Origin: Nematostella vectensis
Taxonomy: Eukaryota > Cnidaria > Anthozoa > Actiniaria > Edwardsiidae
Assembly (NCBI RefSeq): GCF_932526225.1
Contig: NC_064040.1
Span: 3,102,181 to 3,166,180 of the forward strand
Reading direction: 5' to 3'
DNA length: 64,000 bases
Shown piece after piece: positions 24,683-35,681 of this stretch. How positions within the stretch are numbered: position 1 is the first letter of the stretch; each line of letters begins with the position of its first letter. The notes under the pieces were generated by a model, which had not been told where the DNA came from, searched no databases, and saw nothing but the letters and a program-made list of their open reading frames with translations. A program made the position numbers and the translations under genes.

Positions 24683-27600
24683 CTTGCACAGCACGTGGCT
24701 GGTGTGTTGTCATTAAAACTCCCAAGTAGTGGCACGTCTCGATAAGTACTGTCATCTTGGTAGCACCCATGATATAGACTGGCTTCACCTGTTATTAATT
24801 TGCGAGGTTAGAATAGACAACTTCGAAAGTCAAAACTTGGTCTACATGTAATCTCACTTGTAGATATTGTTGGCATATCTTACCTGTTCTGTAGATAGTG
24901 TTGGCATTTCTTACCTGTTCTGTAGATAGTGTTGGCGTATCTCACTTGTTCTGTAGATATTGTTGGCGGATCTCACCTGTTCTTTAGATAGTGTTGGCAT
25001 ATCTCACCTGTTCTGTAGATAGTGTTGGCATATCTCACCTGTTCTGTAGATAGTGTTGTCATATCTCACCTGTTCTGTATATAGTGTTGGCATATCTCAC
25101 CTGTTCTGTCGATAGTGTTGGCATATCTCACCTGTTCTGTCGATAGTGTTGGCATATCTCACCTGTTCTGTAGATAGTATTGACATATCTCACCTGTTCT
25201 GTAGATAGTGTTGGCATATCTCACCTGTTCTGTAGATAGTGTTGGCATATCTCACTTGTTCTGTAGATAGTGTTGGCATATCTCACCTGTTCTGTAGATA
25301 GTGTTGGCATATCTCACCTGTTCTATAGATAGTGTTGGCATATCTCACCTGTTCTATAGATAGTGTTGGCATATCTCACCTGTTCTGTAGATTGTGTTGG
25401 CATGTTTCACCTCTTCTGTAGATAGTGTTGGCATATTTCACCTGCTCTGTAGATAGTATTGGCATATCTCACCTGTTTTGTAGATAGTGTTGGCATATCT
25501 CACCTGTTCTGTAGATAGTGTCGGCATATCTCACCTGTTCTGTAGATAGTGTTGGCATATCTCACTTGTTCTGTAGATAGTCTTGGCATATCTCACCTGT
25601 TCTGTAGATGCTGTTGGCATCGATCGTGCTGCAATGTTCTCCGTTACTGCACTTCGGGTTGCAGTCTTTCGGGTTTGCTTTCCCGTACCGCCCAAAGCTA
25701 ACTCCACAGGTGCAAACGGCGTAGTTCTTTACAGCTGCGAAGTGGAAACCTTTTTTCTTGCACCTCTCAACACACACTTCCGGGGCAGACATTCTTCCGT
25801 CGAGCAGTGATTGGTCGCCCCATAGGTCACGTGGCGTGCCCTCTTTGTAACAGCCCAGGAATTGAGAAAGCAATTTTTCTAATGAGATAAAAAAATTGAA
25901 TTGTAAGCAGTCTTGTATCAGGACATAATAAGAAAACATTCCAGTAATGATGTGTGGTGTTCCCATTGAAATATTAAAATTGATTTTGAATTCTGAAAAA
26001 AAATCTGAAAATTGATTTTGAATTGTTTGATGTGTTTTTCTTGATCAATTTCAATGTAATTTTAACTAAATAGGCATTCCTGTAATAATTTTTCAAACTT
26101 TGAGAAATGTTTATCACGGCGTTACAAGAAGCTTATATCTAATTTTTAAATATATCCAAAGTAATACTCCAAAACTATTAAAAATCAGTTATCTTGATAA
26201 ACTGTTTTTTGGCCGAGGGCTGCTCTATATTTTAATCAACTTCCTTTATTATTTTATTATAACCTGGTCTTTGGAGACCACTAAGTCTACATACCTACTC
26301 TGTAGACAGAGTTGACCATCCCCGCACCGCACTTGAGGTAGCTGTTACCTGGACAACTATAGCTACAACTGCTGTCTGCTAGTACCCAGTATCTACCATA
26401 GTCATTGTCGCATCGACACTCGGTCGTGTCCTGCAGACCGAAGAACATGTATCCAAGCTGAAGACACCTGAAACAGACACAAAGTAGTTTGGGTAAACGG
26501 ATACAGAGTAGTTTGGGTAAACGGATACAGTTTACGTAAACGGATACAGATTAGTTTGGGTAAAAGGATACAGGGTAGTTTGGGTAAACGGATACAGAGT
26601 AGTTTCGGTAAAAGAATACAGAGTAGTTTGGGTAAACGGATACACAGTAGTTTGGGTAAACGGATACACAGTAGTTTGGGTAAATGGATACATAGTAGTT
26701 TGGGTAAACGGATACAGGGTAGTTTGGGTAAACGGATACAGAGTAGTTTCGGTAAAAGAATACAGAGTAGTTTGGGTAAACGGATACACAGTAGTTTGGG
26801 TAAACGGATACACAGTAGTTTGGGTAAATGGATACATAGTAGCTTAGGTAAACGGATACAGAGTAGTTTGTGCAAACGGATACGGAGTAGTTTGGGTAAA
26901 CGGATACCGAGTAGTTTGGGTAAACGGATACCGAGTAGTTTGGGTAAACGGATACCGAGTAGTTTGGGTAAACGGATACCGAGTAGTTTGGGTAAACGGA
27001 TACCGAGTAGTTTGGGTAAACGGATACCGAGTAGTTTGGGTTAACAGATACCCAGTAGTTTGGGTTAACGGATACCGAGTAGTTTGGGTTAACGGATACC
27101 GAGTAGTTTGGGTTAACGGATACAGAGTAGTTTGGGTTAACGGATACAGAGTGTGTTTGGGTTAACAGATACAGAGTAGTTTGGGTTAACGGATACAGAG
27201 TGGTTTGGGTAAACGGATACAGAGTGGTTTGGGTAAACGGACACAGAGTGGTGTGGGTAAACGGATACAGAGTGGTGTGGGTAAACGGATACAGAGTGGT
27301 GTGGGTAAACGGATACAGAGTAGTTTGTGTAAACGGATACAGGGTAGTTTTGGTAAACGAATACAGAGTAGTTTGGGTAAATGGATACAGAGTAGTTTTT
27401 GTAAACGGATACAGAGTAATTTGGGTAAACGGATACAGAGTAATTTGGGTAAACGGATACCGAGTAGTTTGGGTAAACGGATACCGAGTAGTTTGGGTAA
27501 ACGGATACCGAGTAGTTTGGGTAAACGGATACCGAGTAGTTTGGGTAAACGGATACCGAGTAGTTTGGGTAAACGGATACCCAGTAGTTTGGGTTAACGG

Positions 27601-30600
27601 ATACCAAGTAGTTTGGGTTAACGGATACCGAGTAGTTTGGGTTAACGGATACAGAGTGTGTTTGGGTTAACAGATACAGAGTAGTTTGGGTTAACGGATA
27701 CAGAGTAGTTTGGGTTAACAAATACAGAGTAGTTTGGGTTAACGGATACAGAGTAGTTTGGGTTAACGGATACAGAGTAGTTTGGGTTAACGGATACAGA
27801 GTAGTTTGGGTCAACGGATACAGAGTAGTTTGGGTTAACGGATACAGAGTAGTTTGGGTTAACGGATACAGAGTAGTTTGGGTTAACGGATACATAGTAG
27901 TTTAGGTAAACGGATACATAGTAGTTTGAATGAACGGATACAGAGTAGTTTGAATGAACGGATACAGAGTAGTTTTTGTTAACGGATACAAAGTTGTTTT
28001 TGTTAACGGATACAGAGTAGTTTGGGTTTGAGCGCAAGTGCGCACAATGTTTTAATGATGGTAGACTGAGTTATGGCACAAAGATAGCCGTGCACGTGCT
28101 CTCCTTGTGACTGGCCGATTAAAGTACATATATTGTGTGAGGAGAGTGGTTGAAGTATGGCACAAAGATAGCCGTGCACGTGCTCTCCTTGTAACTGGCC
28201 GATTAAAGTACATATATTGTGTGAGGAGAGTGGTTGAAGTATGGCACAAAGTTACCCAAGCACGTGCACACGTTCTTGTGACTGGATGTAAAGTGAGTTT
28301 GGGTTACCTGAGTTAGAAAGACTAAAACAATCGGACACCGACCATGCGTGACACTGACCATGCGTGACAGTGACCATGCGTGACACTGACCATGTGTGAC
28401 ACTGACCATGCGTGACACTGACCATGCGTGACACTGACCTTGCGTGACACGTTTTCGGAGTTTGCCCACTGATCCGAACTCCGTAGATCAGGTCACGAGG
28501 CGCAGTTCCGTCCTTATAGCAGCCCATGTAAAGATCTGGGGGGACAGCTTCAAACACAGCAATCACAATAATCACATGCACTGTCAAACCCCTACTTACA
28601 CCCCGCTATTACCATTACCCCGCTATTACCATTACGCCGCTATTACCATTACTCCGCTTTAGCAACACCCCGCTATTACCATTACCCCGCTTTAGCAACA
28701 CCCCGCTATTACCATTACTCCGCTTTAGCAACACCCCGCTATTACCATTACTCCGCTTTAGCAACACCCCGCTATTACCATTACTCTGCTTTAGCAACAC
28801 CCCGCTATTAGCAACACCCCGTTATAACGGGCAGATGTACAATCCCCGAAGAGAACGAAATACAAAAAATATCCCGTTATTACGAAGTCTCGCTGTAGTA
28901 AACTCTCAGTTTACCCCCAGCCCTCTATTACTGATACTTGGTTTTTAATTACCCCTTGTTTTTACTAACACCTCGTTTTTTACCGACACCTCGTTATTGT
29001 TAACACCTTGTTTTTACCAACACCTCGTTTTAACCGACACCTCGTTATTACTAACACCTCTTTATTACCAACACCTTGTTTTACCAACACCTCGGTTAAG
29101 GTCCCAAGGGTGTCCGTAATAGCGAGGGTTAACTGTAATGTGAACACATCTAGTGCTTACTAACTAACCACGTAAACATGATACGTAAACATGATTAGAA
29201 ATAGAAGGAACTCGTGCAAAAGCGTCTTCGAAATGCTAGCAGTGTTGTTAGGTTTATGTTGAACATGATATGTCGTTCTGGTAAATGCACTTTTCCATAT
29301 ATTAATTTGTGCACAAGTAATAGAAAAAAAAGATTTATATATCGCTTGTAATCAATAATTGTTCTCAGCGCTTCACATTTAAAATCCTATTGCGTATTGA
29401 GAAATGGTCCTACCTCCTTCGAACCGAGGAACACAAACTTCTAGTAAGCTCTATCTATTCATTCTTTTGGCGTGGTATGGTATGGTATGGTATGGTATGG
29501 TATGGTATGGTATGGTATGGTATGGTATGGTATGGTATGGTATGGTATGGTGTGGTATGGTATGGTGTGGTATGGTATAGTGCATGGTATAGTGCATGGT
29601 ATAGTGCATGGTATAGTGCATGGTATAGTGTATGGTATAGTGTATGGTATAGTGTATGGTATGGTATAGTGTATGGTATAGTGTATGGTATATTGTATGG
29701 TATGGTATAATGTATGGTATAGTGTATGGTATAGTGTATGGTATGGTCTATGGTATAGTGTATAGTATAGTGTATAGTATACTTGTATAGTATACTTGTA
29801 TATTATAGTATATAGTTTCTTGCCAGGACTTACCGGTCAAGACATAAAGCATCCATGTTGACTGTAGGGAGACAAGATATTGCGTTAGTTTTTTTTGTGA
29901 GAAAGGTGGGTCGTTTCTCTACTTTTCGAATAATTATAAACGATTTGGCTATAAAAATTTACCAAGTCCAATTTTCGCCTTTTTTACTTGAAAAACAGGA
30001 CATGTTTTGGTTGGTGCATGCCATTCTGTATACATTTTTTTTTCCACACATTTCTCAAAGCTTTTTTTTCATATTTTATCACCCTACAAACAAATGACAA
30101 TCCTTTTTAAACATTAAATAAAATTTGAGACACGAATAAAAAGAATTTTGCGGTTTTTGAGATTTCATAGCGATGTTTACTTGGCAACCAAAAGCCTCCA
30201 TTTGCTCTCTCAGAGACCTGTAGATGCTACAAACATACAGGAAATTTTCTCGATATCTGGACGGATTTCCTTTTTATCTTCTTATTTTGTCCGTTTTACT
30301 ATTATAACACTGGGCCACTAAACAATGAGAAAGATTTTTTGTTCGTATTTTGTTCTTCTTGTTTTCTTCGTTCCCAGGCGGCAATTTGAAAACTGTCGCT
30401 CTTTTTCTTGGCATTGATAAAAAGTCGTCTTTCGTCGCTTTTCTAAAACTTACACCATTCATCCTCTGTTTAAGGATATACTTTGCATAGAAATGAAATT
30501 CTGTGTCTTTGCCTGAACTCTAAGGCTTTTTTTCATTTCTTAGAAAATCGCAAAAAAGAAGCGTAAAAATGGTCTGATTTATTTGTAGCGGTTTTTTTTT

Positions 30601-33600
30601 AAGAATTTCTCTCTCTTGAAAGCCAGCGACCTTCGCCCATACTTTGCCGTAAATTTAAGAAAGAATAAACATTGGTTCTGAATTTCTTGCGTTGTAATTG
30701 GAGATGAATTTAAAATCTTAATTCTTAAGACCATTGTGTATGTGAACAGGACCAACAATGCAAAAAAAAAAAAACATTAAAATGTACAAAATCTAGTCAA
30801 GCAAAGCTAAAGATAAAAAAAAAAGCGTTTTAAAGAATGTAACAGGGAACACTTTTGATAGCATGTAGGTTCCGAGCAGGCTGAATAATATCACACCAAA
30901 GAGGAGCGAACTTTTGGGAGGACACCCTGTGGATCTAGTTTGTTGTTCATCGGCTTTTACAGAGACTTGCCTAACAGCATCAATGTTTTAGAAAATTGCG
31001 AACGAAGCCATCCAATCTTTTCCCGAAAACACTAGAGCGGTATTCGTTCCTTTTACGTTGGGGAAGCGTTTTTCAGTCCAACATTTCGAAATCTTAAAAG
31101 ACGGGTCCTTTTTGTAACCTATTTCCTAACTTTTTTTTACAAAATTAGCACTGCCACGAGACATTTTGAAATTCTTTTATACAGAGTATTATTCTTATCA
31201 TATTCTAGAATTTGGCGAAATCACAGGCTGGACGTTCTTTAAAAAGCTTCTTAAATAAGAGTGTGAGCAAGACCATAATATTGTATTTAGCGAAAATTAT
31301 CGCACACTAGCCACGCGCCGACACTAACAAAAATGTGTCGTATTTCCATCAGCACATGCCAGTCTTGTGTTATAATAGTAAAACCAATCACAATACTGGA
31401 AATCACCTATAAAAAAATATAAAATAAAACAAATTTAAATCCTAATCCCTTTATTTAATATTTATTTTTATTTATTTTTTATTCTTTGAAAAAAAATACA
31501 AAAAATTTTGTGGCAAAAAAAATATTGACAAAAAAATAACAAACAGAAAAATTAATTGAAACATCCCGCACGAATTTATTCACACAAAAAAATAATATAA
31601 AACTGATAAAAAAAACCTGGACGTCCAAAAATAAACCGCATTGAAAATCAACAAGGAAAATAAACATTAAAAAAACAACATTGAAAATCAAAGGTAAATT
31701 TCTCCAACATAGAAATTCGAACTAAAAATGAATGTCGCGTTTTCTCTACGTGGCCCATCGTTATAATAACCAAGGCATCTGGTGACGCTATATGGACGAT
31801 GGCCCAGTGTTATAATAGACCAGGACTCCTTGCGCACTTTCGCCACTTGGATACAATAATCCTGCGCTTTCTATGGGTATCCTGTGGTAGAAACTCCAAA
31901 TAAGGATATACTAGGATCGAGGTGCGAACTTTTGCCTTCAGCAGTTCAGCGTCCCTTTAGCTACTCGTGGTACCCTGGAGACCAGAGGCTCCGAGAGTTT
32001 TTCAAGCGAACCGAGATTTTTCGAGCGAAACGAGAGATTTTTCGATCGAAGCGAGAATTACGAACCCCCGCCCCCTAGCATGCTGGGAAAAGCGGATATT
32101 CAGCCTCTGGAACCCAGGGTACTACTCGTGGCGGAGCTGACTCAATATGCTGAATGTGAGAAGAAGCGTTCTGACCTTTGAGGTATAGAAATGCCACCAA
32201 AACAAAACGCCGTATGGCAAAATCTAAATGACAAGATGTCCGAAAAAAGGAAATCCCAGAATGCGCATCTCCCCCGTCACAGATCGTTGTCCAGCGACTA
32301 GCGGCGGAGCCAGACAACAAGCAGACTTACAGGCCAGTCGAGCCTAGAAAGTTTGTAGACTTCGAGTACGACGAGTTGAGTCTCGAAAACCTCAAATCTG
32401 CAAGTGCCGCTTTTGCGCTGTTTGGAGAAATTTAGAATTCCCTCTATCGGACCCAAATGCGCTCTAATCGCTTTAACATGTAAATAATAGACAGCTACAA
32501 GTACTACATAACGTTGGATTGAATTTATAACATTTATATGGAAGAATACTTATTATGGAAGAATACTTGCATAAAGTAACAACTCCTTATTTTCTCTCTA
32601 TTAACGGCCAATGAGCCAAAATACTCATTGACAGAGTCTGGGCTACCTGTGATCGGAAGTGCGCAAAGAGTCCTGGTCTATTATAACGCTGGGCCATCGT
32701 CCTTATAGTGTCACTAGATCCCTTTGTTATTATAACGATGGGCCACGTAGCGAAAACGCGAAATTCATTTTCATTTTCGAATATCTATGTTGGTGAAATT
32801 TACCTTTGATTTTCAATGTTGGTTTTTTAATGTTTATTTTCAATGTTGTTTTCAATGTTGATTTTCAATGTTGATTTTAAATGTTGATATTCAATGTTGA
32901 TTTTCAATGTTGATTTTCAATGCGGTTTATTTTTGGACGTCCAGATTTTTTTTTATCAGTTTTATATAATTTTTTTTGTGTGAATAAATTTCGTGCGGGA
33001 TGTTTCAAGTAATATTTTCTGTTTTTTTTTTTTTTTGCCACAATATTGTTTTGTATTTTTTTTCGTCAAAGAATAAAAATAAATAGAAATAAATATTAAA
33101 TAAAGGAATTAGGATTTTAATTTGTTTTATTTTATTTTATTTTTTATAGTTGATTTCCAGTATTGTGATTGGTTTACTATTATGACACTGGGCCACCATA
33201 CTTACAATTTTCACATGAATCATTTTTCGCATCAATGCTTTATGCCACTCAACATGGTTTTAATTGTGATGCCAGACTTACTTTTTTAGGTCGATATTCT
33301 CGTTATTTTGTTTCACTTAGCTTATTTAAAGTGTAACATGTAAGCGACATGTCGGAAAACCCTGGAAAATGTGCAATTCAAGATAGATAAAGAAGATACG
33401 ATTTCTTACAATAGCCATCGGTTCCTTGTATCCGAAATGATTTTCAAAACACACATAACGCGAGGACAAAATGCACATACCCAGATATTGGCTTTTTAAG
33501 ATATTTTTTCCTTGTTCATCCTTGCGCTATGGGCTCAGGGACGAAAAGTTCAAATTTAAATGACACTGCAAAAAGTCCCATCAATTTGAAAAAGTCGCAT

Positions 33601-34219
33601 TTGATATTTAGTGGTTATTATTCACTAAGTTTTAACCTTATTAGATGTGAAATGGGCTTATTTGAAGCGTCATGTCATGTGTGTATCAGTAGTGTTATTA
33701 GCCCGATTCAAATTGCTTCAGAATCTAGAACTTTCAATCATGAAGTTAAGAAATTAGTGTAAACGCATCTTGCAATTTAATCTATTTTCCTTCGCTAAGA
33801 GGAGGAAAATGAATGGTTTCGTTATCTAAAGAAACTTGCAAGCAAGGCGAAAACGCTAATATTTGTCTTTTATCATCTCTTTTCGATCTCCTCCAATTGC
33901 GAGCATAAAGATAATTAGTATAAAGTCGAAATTAAACTTGTTGTATTGAGCATTGTGCAAAAGGAACTAACTCTGGAAAGTCCAAATCGGACCACGGTAT
34001 TACGGATTTCGTCAAGCCGTTATGCTGTTTTTTAGTGTTGGATTTTGTAGCAAAGAGTTTGCAGACAGTTTGGGGATCAAAATCGCAGTAAATGTGATAC
34101 AGTAGTTTGCCTTTCCTTGTAAATGTCTTAGTTCATATTCCCTGTTTGTGTTATATTCTTACCGTTAGTAAGACAAAGAACCGTGCTTTCCTACTTGCGA
34201 ATTTACTCATCCAGAGCAT
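24683..34219 (-). CDS. Secreted WSC-domain protein, gene III, 3' end not found
   Basis: Six exons run on the minus strand: 34163-34219, 29834-29861, 28439-28547, 26295-26467, 25597-25878 and 24683-24788. They give 251 codons in continuous frame with phases matching genes I and II. Residues 1-29 are a signal peptide (MLWMSKFASRKARFFVLLT then STWMLYVLTA). WSC1 is split over two exons (about residues 30-122) and WSC2 sits in one exon (about 123-216). The first half of WSC3 follows, starting GEASLYHGCY. WSC modules are eight-cysteine, putatively carbohydrate-binding domains of secreted or surface proteins. The second half of WSC3 and the PAN exon were not found before KNTC1. The gene may be truncated, rearranged or misassembled. 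An in-frame Met 9 codons upstream is an alternative start. Confidence 0.82.
24860..25615 (-). repeat. 31-bp splice-donor minisatellite, gene III
   Basis: About 24 copies lie immediately downstream of the WSC2 exon of gene III (donor after 25597). On the minus strand each unit reads AACACTATCTACAGAACAG followed by GTGAGATATGCC, which is the exon end plus donor. Variant units with GGCGGATCTCACC and GGCATTTCTTACC (plus strand, near 24905-24980) also occur in the gene I array. Confidence 0.97.
26486..28026 (-). repeat. 24-bp minisatellite upstream of the WSC1 second-half exon, gene III
   Basis: About 63 copies of a unit read on the plus strand as AGTAGTTTGGGTAAACGG plus ATACAG, ending about 20 nt before the acceptor at 26467. 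A sub-block with GTTAACGG replaces GTAAACGG in the second half. The 24-bp period keeps frames open on both strands, so the long open frames here are artefacts of the repeat. Confidence 0.97.
28065..28262. repeat. About 92-bp tandem duplication
   Basis: Two and a bit copies contain GATAGCCGTGCACGTGCTCTC and a shared stretch AAAGTACATATATTGTGTG. The equivalent intron of gene I (near 59925) has one diverged copy, so the duplication looks specific to gene III. Confidence 0.85.
28334..28449 (-). repeat. 16-bp minisatellite seeded on the WSC1 first-half donor, gene III
   Basis: On the minus strand the exon ends GTGTCACGCAAG and the intron starts GTCA. Seven 16-bp copies of GTGTCACGCATG plus GTCA follow directly, so each copy repeats 12 exonic and 4 intronic nucleotides. 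Confidence 0.92.
28604..28830. repeat. 33-bp minisatellite in gene III intron 2
   Basis: About six copies of a unit made of ACCCCGCTATTACCATTAC and TCCGCTTTAGCAAC. A looser related tract with ACACCTCGTTATTAC continues from about 28970 to 29100. Confidence 0.9.
29472..29795 (+). repeat. (TATGG)n microsatellite grading into 9-14 bp units
   Basis: About 20 perfect GGTAT pentamers are followed by TGGTATAGTGCA and then TGGTATAGTGTA repeats. The tract ends about 40 nt downstream (gene sense) of the short exon 2 of gene III. Confidence 0.95.
31360..33197. mobile_element. 1.8-kb inverted-repeat DNA element (non-autonomous)
   Basis: Two arms of about 480-530 bp are inverted copies flanking a central spacer of about 800 bp. 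The outer left end has GTTATAATAGTAAAACCAAT and the outer right end GGTTTACTATTATGACACTG. Each arm also carries GGCCCA with a TTATAATA box at its inner end (near 31746, 31800, 32690 and 32740). No transposase frame was seen. A lone matching end lies near 30295-30322. The element lies in gene III intron 1. Confidence 0.8.
31970..32122. mobile_element. hAT-like MITE with 8-bp target-site duplication
   Basis: The termini GTACCCTGGAGACCAGAGGC and, from the other strand, GTACCCTGGGTTCCAGAGGC form inverted repeats. The element is flanked on both sides by TACTCGTG (31962-31969 and 32123-32130). An 8-bp duplication is characteristic of hAT elements. It is nested in the spacer of the larger inverted-repeat element. 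Confidence 0.85.
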
Positions 34220-34620
34220 GACGAACACATAGCTTTTACTCAACATTTCTGACCTTAAAGGCAGGCCAAATGACGTTTCAAAGAAATTATGAGTCTTGCC
34301 TGTGTAACGGGTGCTATGAAAAATTTAAACTGATTCACTATGGTAACTAAAGTGATGAACAGAAACATTGGACGGAATTTTATCCAAAAATTGTCAAAAT
34401 GATTAGTTCGAGTTTGATCAAGTGAAAAAAAGGCTATACTCGATTAACAAACTTTATTTTATATCTTAAGTCAGTGAATGATTTTTAACATTTAGTTTTG
34501 TGGAACTTTTGCCTTATAACAAACGGTTTTATTGGTATTATAACGTACAATGTTCCATAGAACTTTGAACAAAGTTGAAATTAAAAATTCAAGACCTGAA
34601 GGTATGATTTTATAAGCTGT
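33217..34620 (-). promoter_or_regulatory. Gene III first-exon region, paralogous to 39824-41060
   Basis: This stretch and 39824-41060 align over most of their length, including intron 1 sequence, exon 1 and upstream DNA. Over the 57-nt exon 1 the two copies are identical by eye. The conserved upstream part should contain the gene III promoter. No TATA or other element was identified. Confidence 0.7.
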
Positions 34621-34935
34621 GAAATTGAATGCGAACTTCAAGCCTTACCTTACAGTGCCTTTAGACATTTCGTCATTTCAAGATTTTTTTTGTCGTGAAT
34701 CTTCCGCTTTTCGGCCTACCTGATCTAGCTAGTAATTTAAAATGATTAATCGATGATTGAAGGTAAAAATAATCTGAATATTCTCCTGTTTTACTGCCTT
34801 GCCAATTTCGAAATAAGCGTCGCCTAAATTTCAATGGCGGAACTTTGACATTTGCAGGGTTGGTATCTAGCAGTAAAAAGCTAGGAAACAGTCAGTCCTT
34901 TTTGGTCATGTCCTTATTGGTCATGGCCGACGTTT

Positions 34936-35158
34936 GGATGGATTTATGTTATAGCCAAATTTGTTGTTGCCCGACCTCCCAGAATCGAAAATTCCTTTCT
35001 TCGTTTGGGAATAGCGCGTAGTCAATCAAACCAAACAATCAAAAACCAGACAAACCGCCCACAAAGCTTGTGTCTGACTACGCGCTATTTCCAAACGAGA
35101 CAAGGATTTTGGATTCGCCGAGGTCGCGCAACAACGAATTTGGATGTAATAACCATCC
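34936..35158. mobile_element. Hairpin MITE upstream of gene III
   Basis: The two halves are inverted copies of about 85 bp, with shared GTTTGG, AATAGCGCGTAGTCA and TTGTTGTTGC blocks and a short loop. No coding potential was seen. A diverged half copy (CGTTTGGGAATAG) lies upstream of gene II near 41076. Confidence 0.75.
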
Positions 35159-35681
35159 TATTATGGATAAAGGGTTGCCGAGCTTTGTACCGTTAACAAT
35201 GCGGGCACACAAGTTAGCTCTTCTCTGGTGGAAACAACCCTAACCATATCAAGAACAGCGCTATAAAGGAATCCCAAACGCGCGTATATTTCTGTGTTGC
35301 TTCTCGGCGAGAGACCATTCGATGTGTTCATGCCATTTACCAAATCTTTTGTGAGAGAAAAATTTATTTATTTTAAGTGACGAATTATGAATTAAGTGAC
35401 GTGTGCATTACTACGAATTTCATATGATAGTTCATTACAACATTATTACACTTTTCTTGTTTGGTTCAGTGGCACATGCACGGTGGAATATTTTTTTTTA
35501 ATAAAGTAAAATTAAAAGTTTTTTGTGTGACAGACCCTTTTATATTATTAAACTTTCAAAGCGTGCAAGTACCCCCATTAAATTGCACATTGATTACGTA
35601 TATGTAGAGTTCTGAAGCTGGGTATCCAGAAGTCCAAAGTTCTTATCAATCCATTGTCCTTATCATACAATAGAAGTACCC

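Noticed and set aside
26402-28037. Repetitive open frames in gene III
   Set aside because: Same 24-bp repeat effect; only the 26295-26467 WSC exon at the edge is real.
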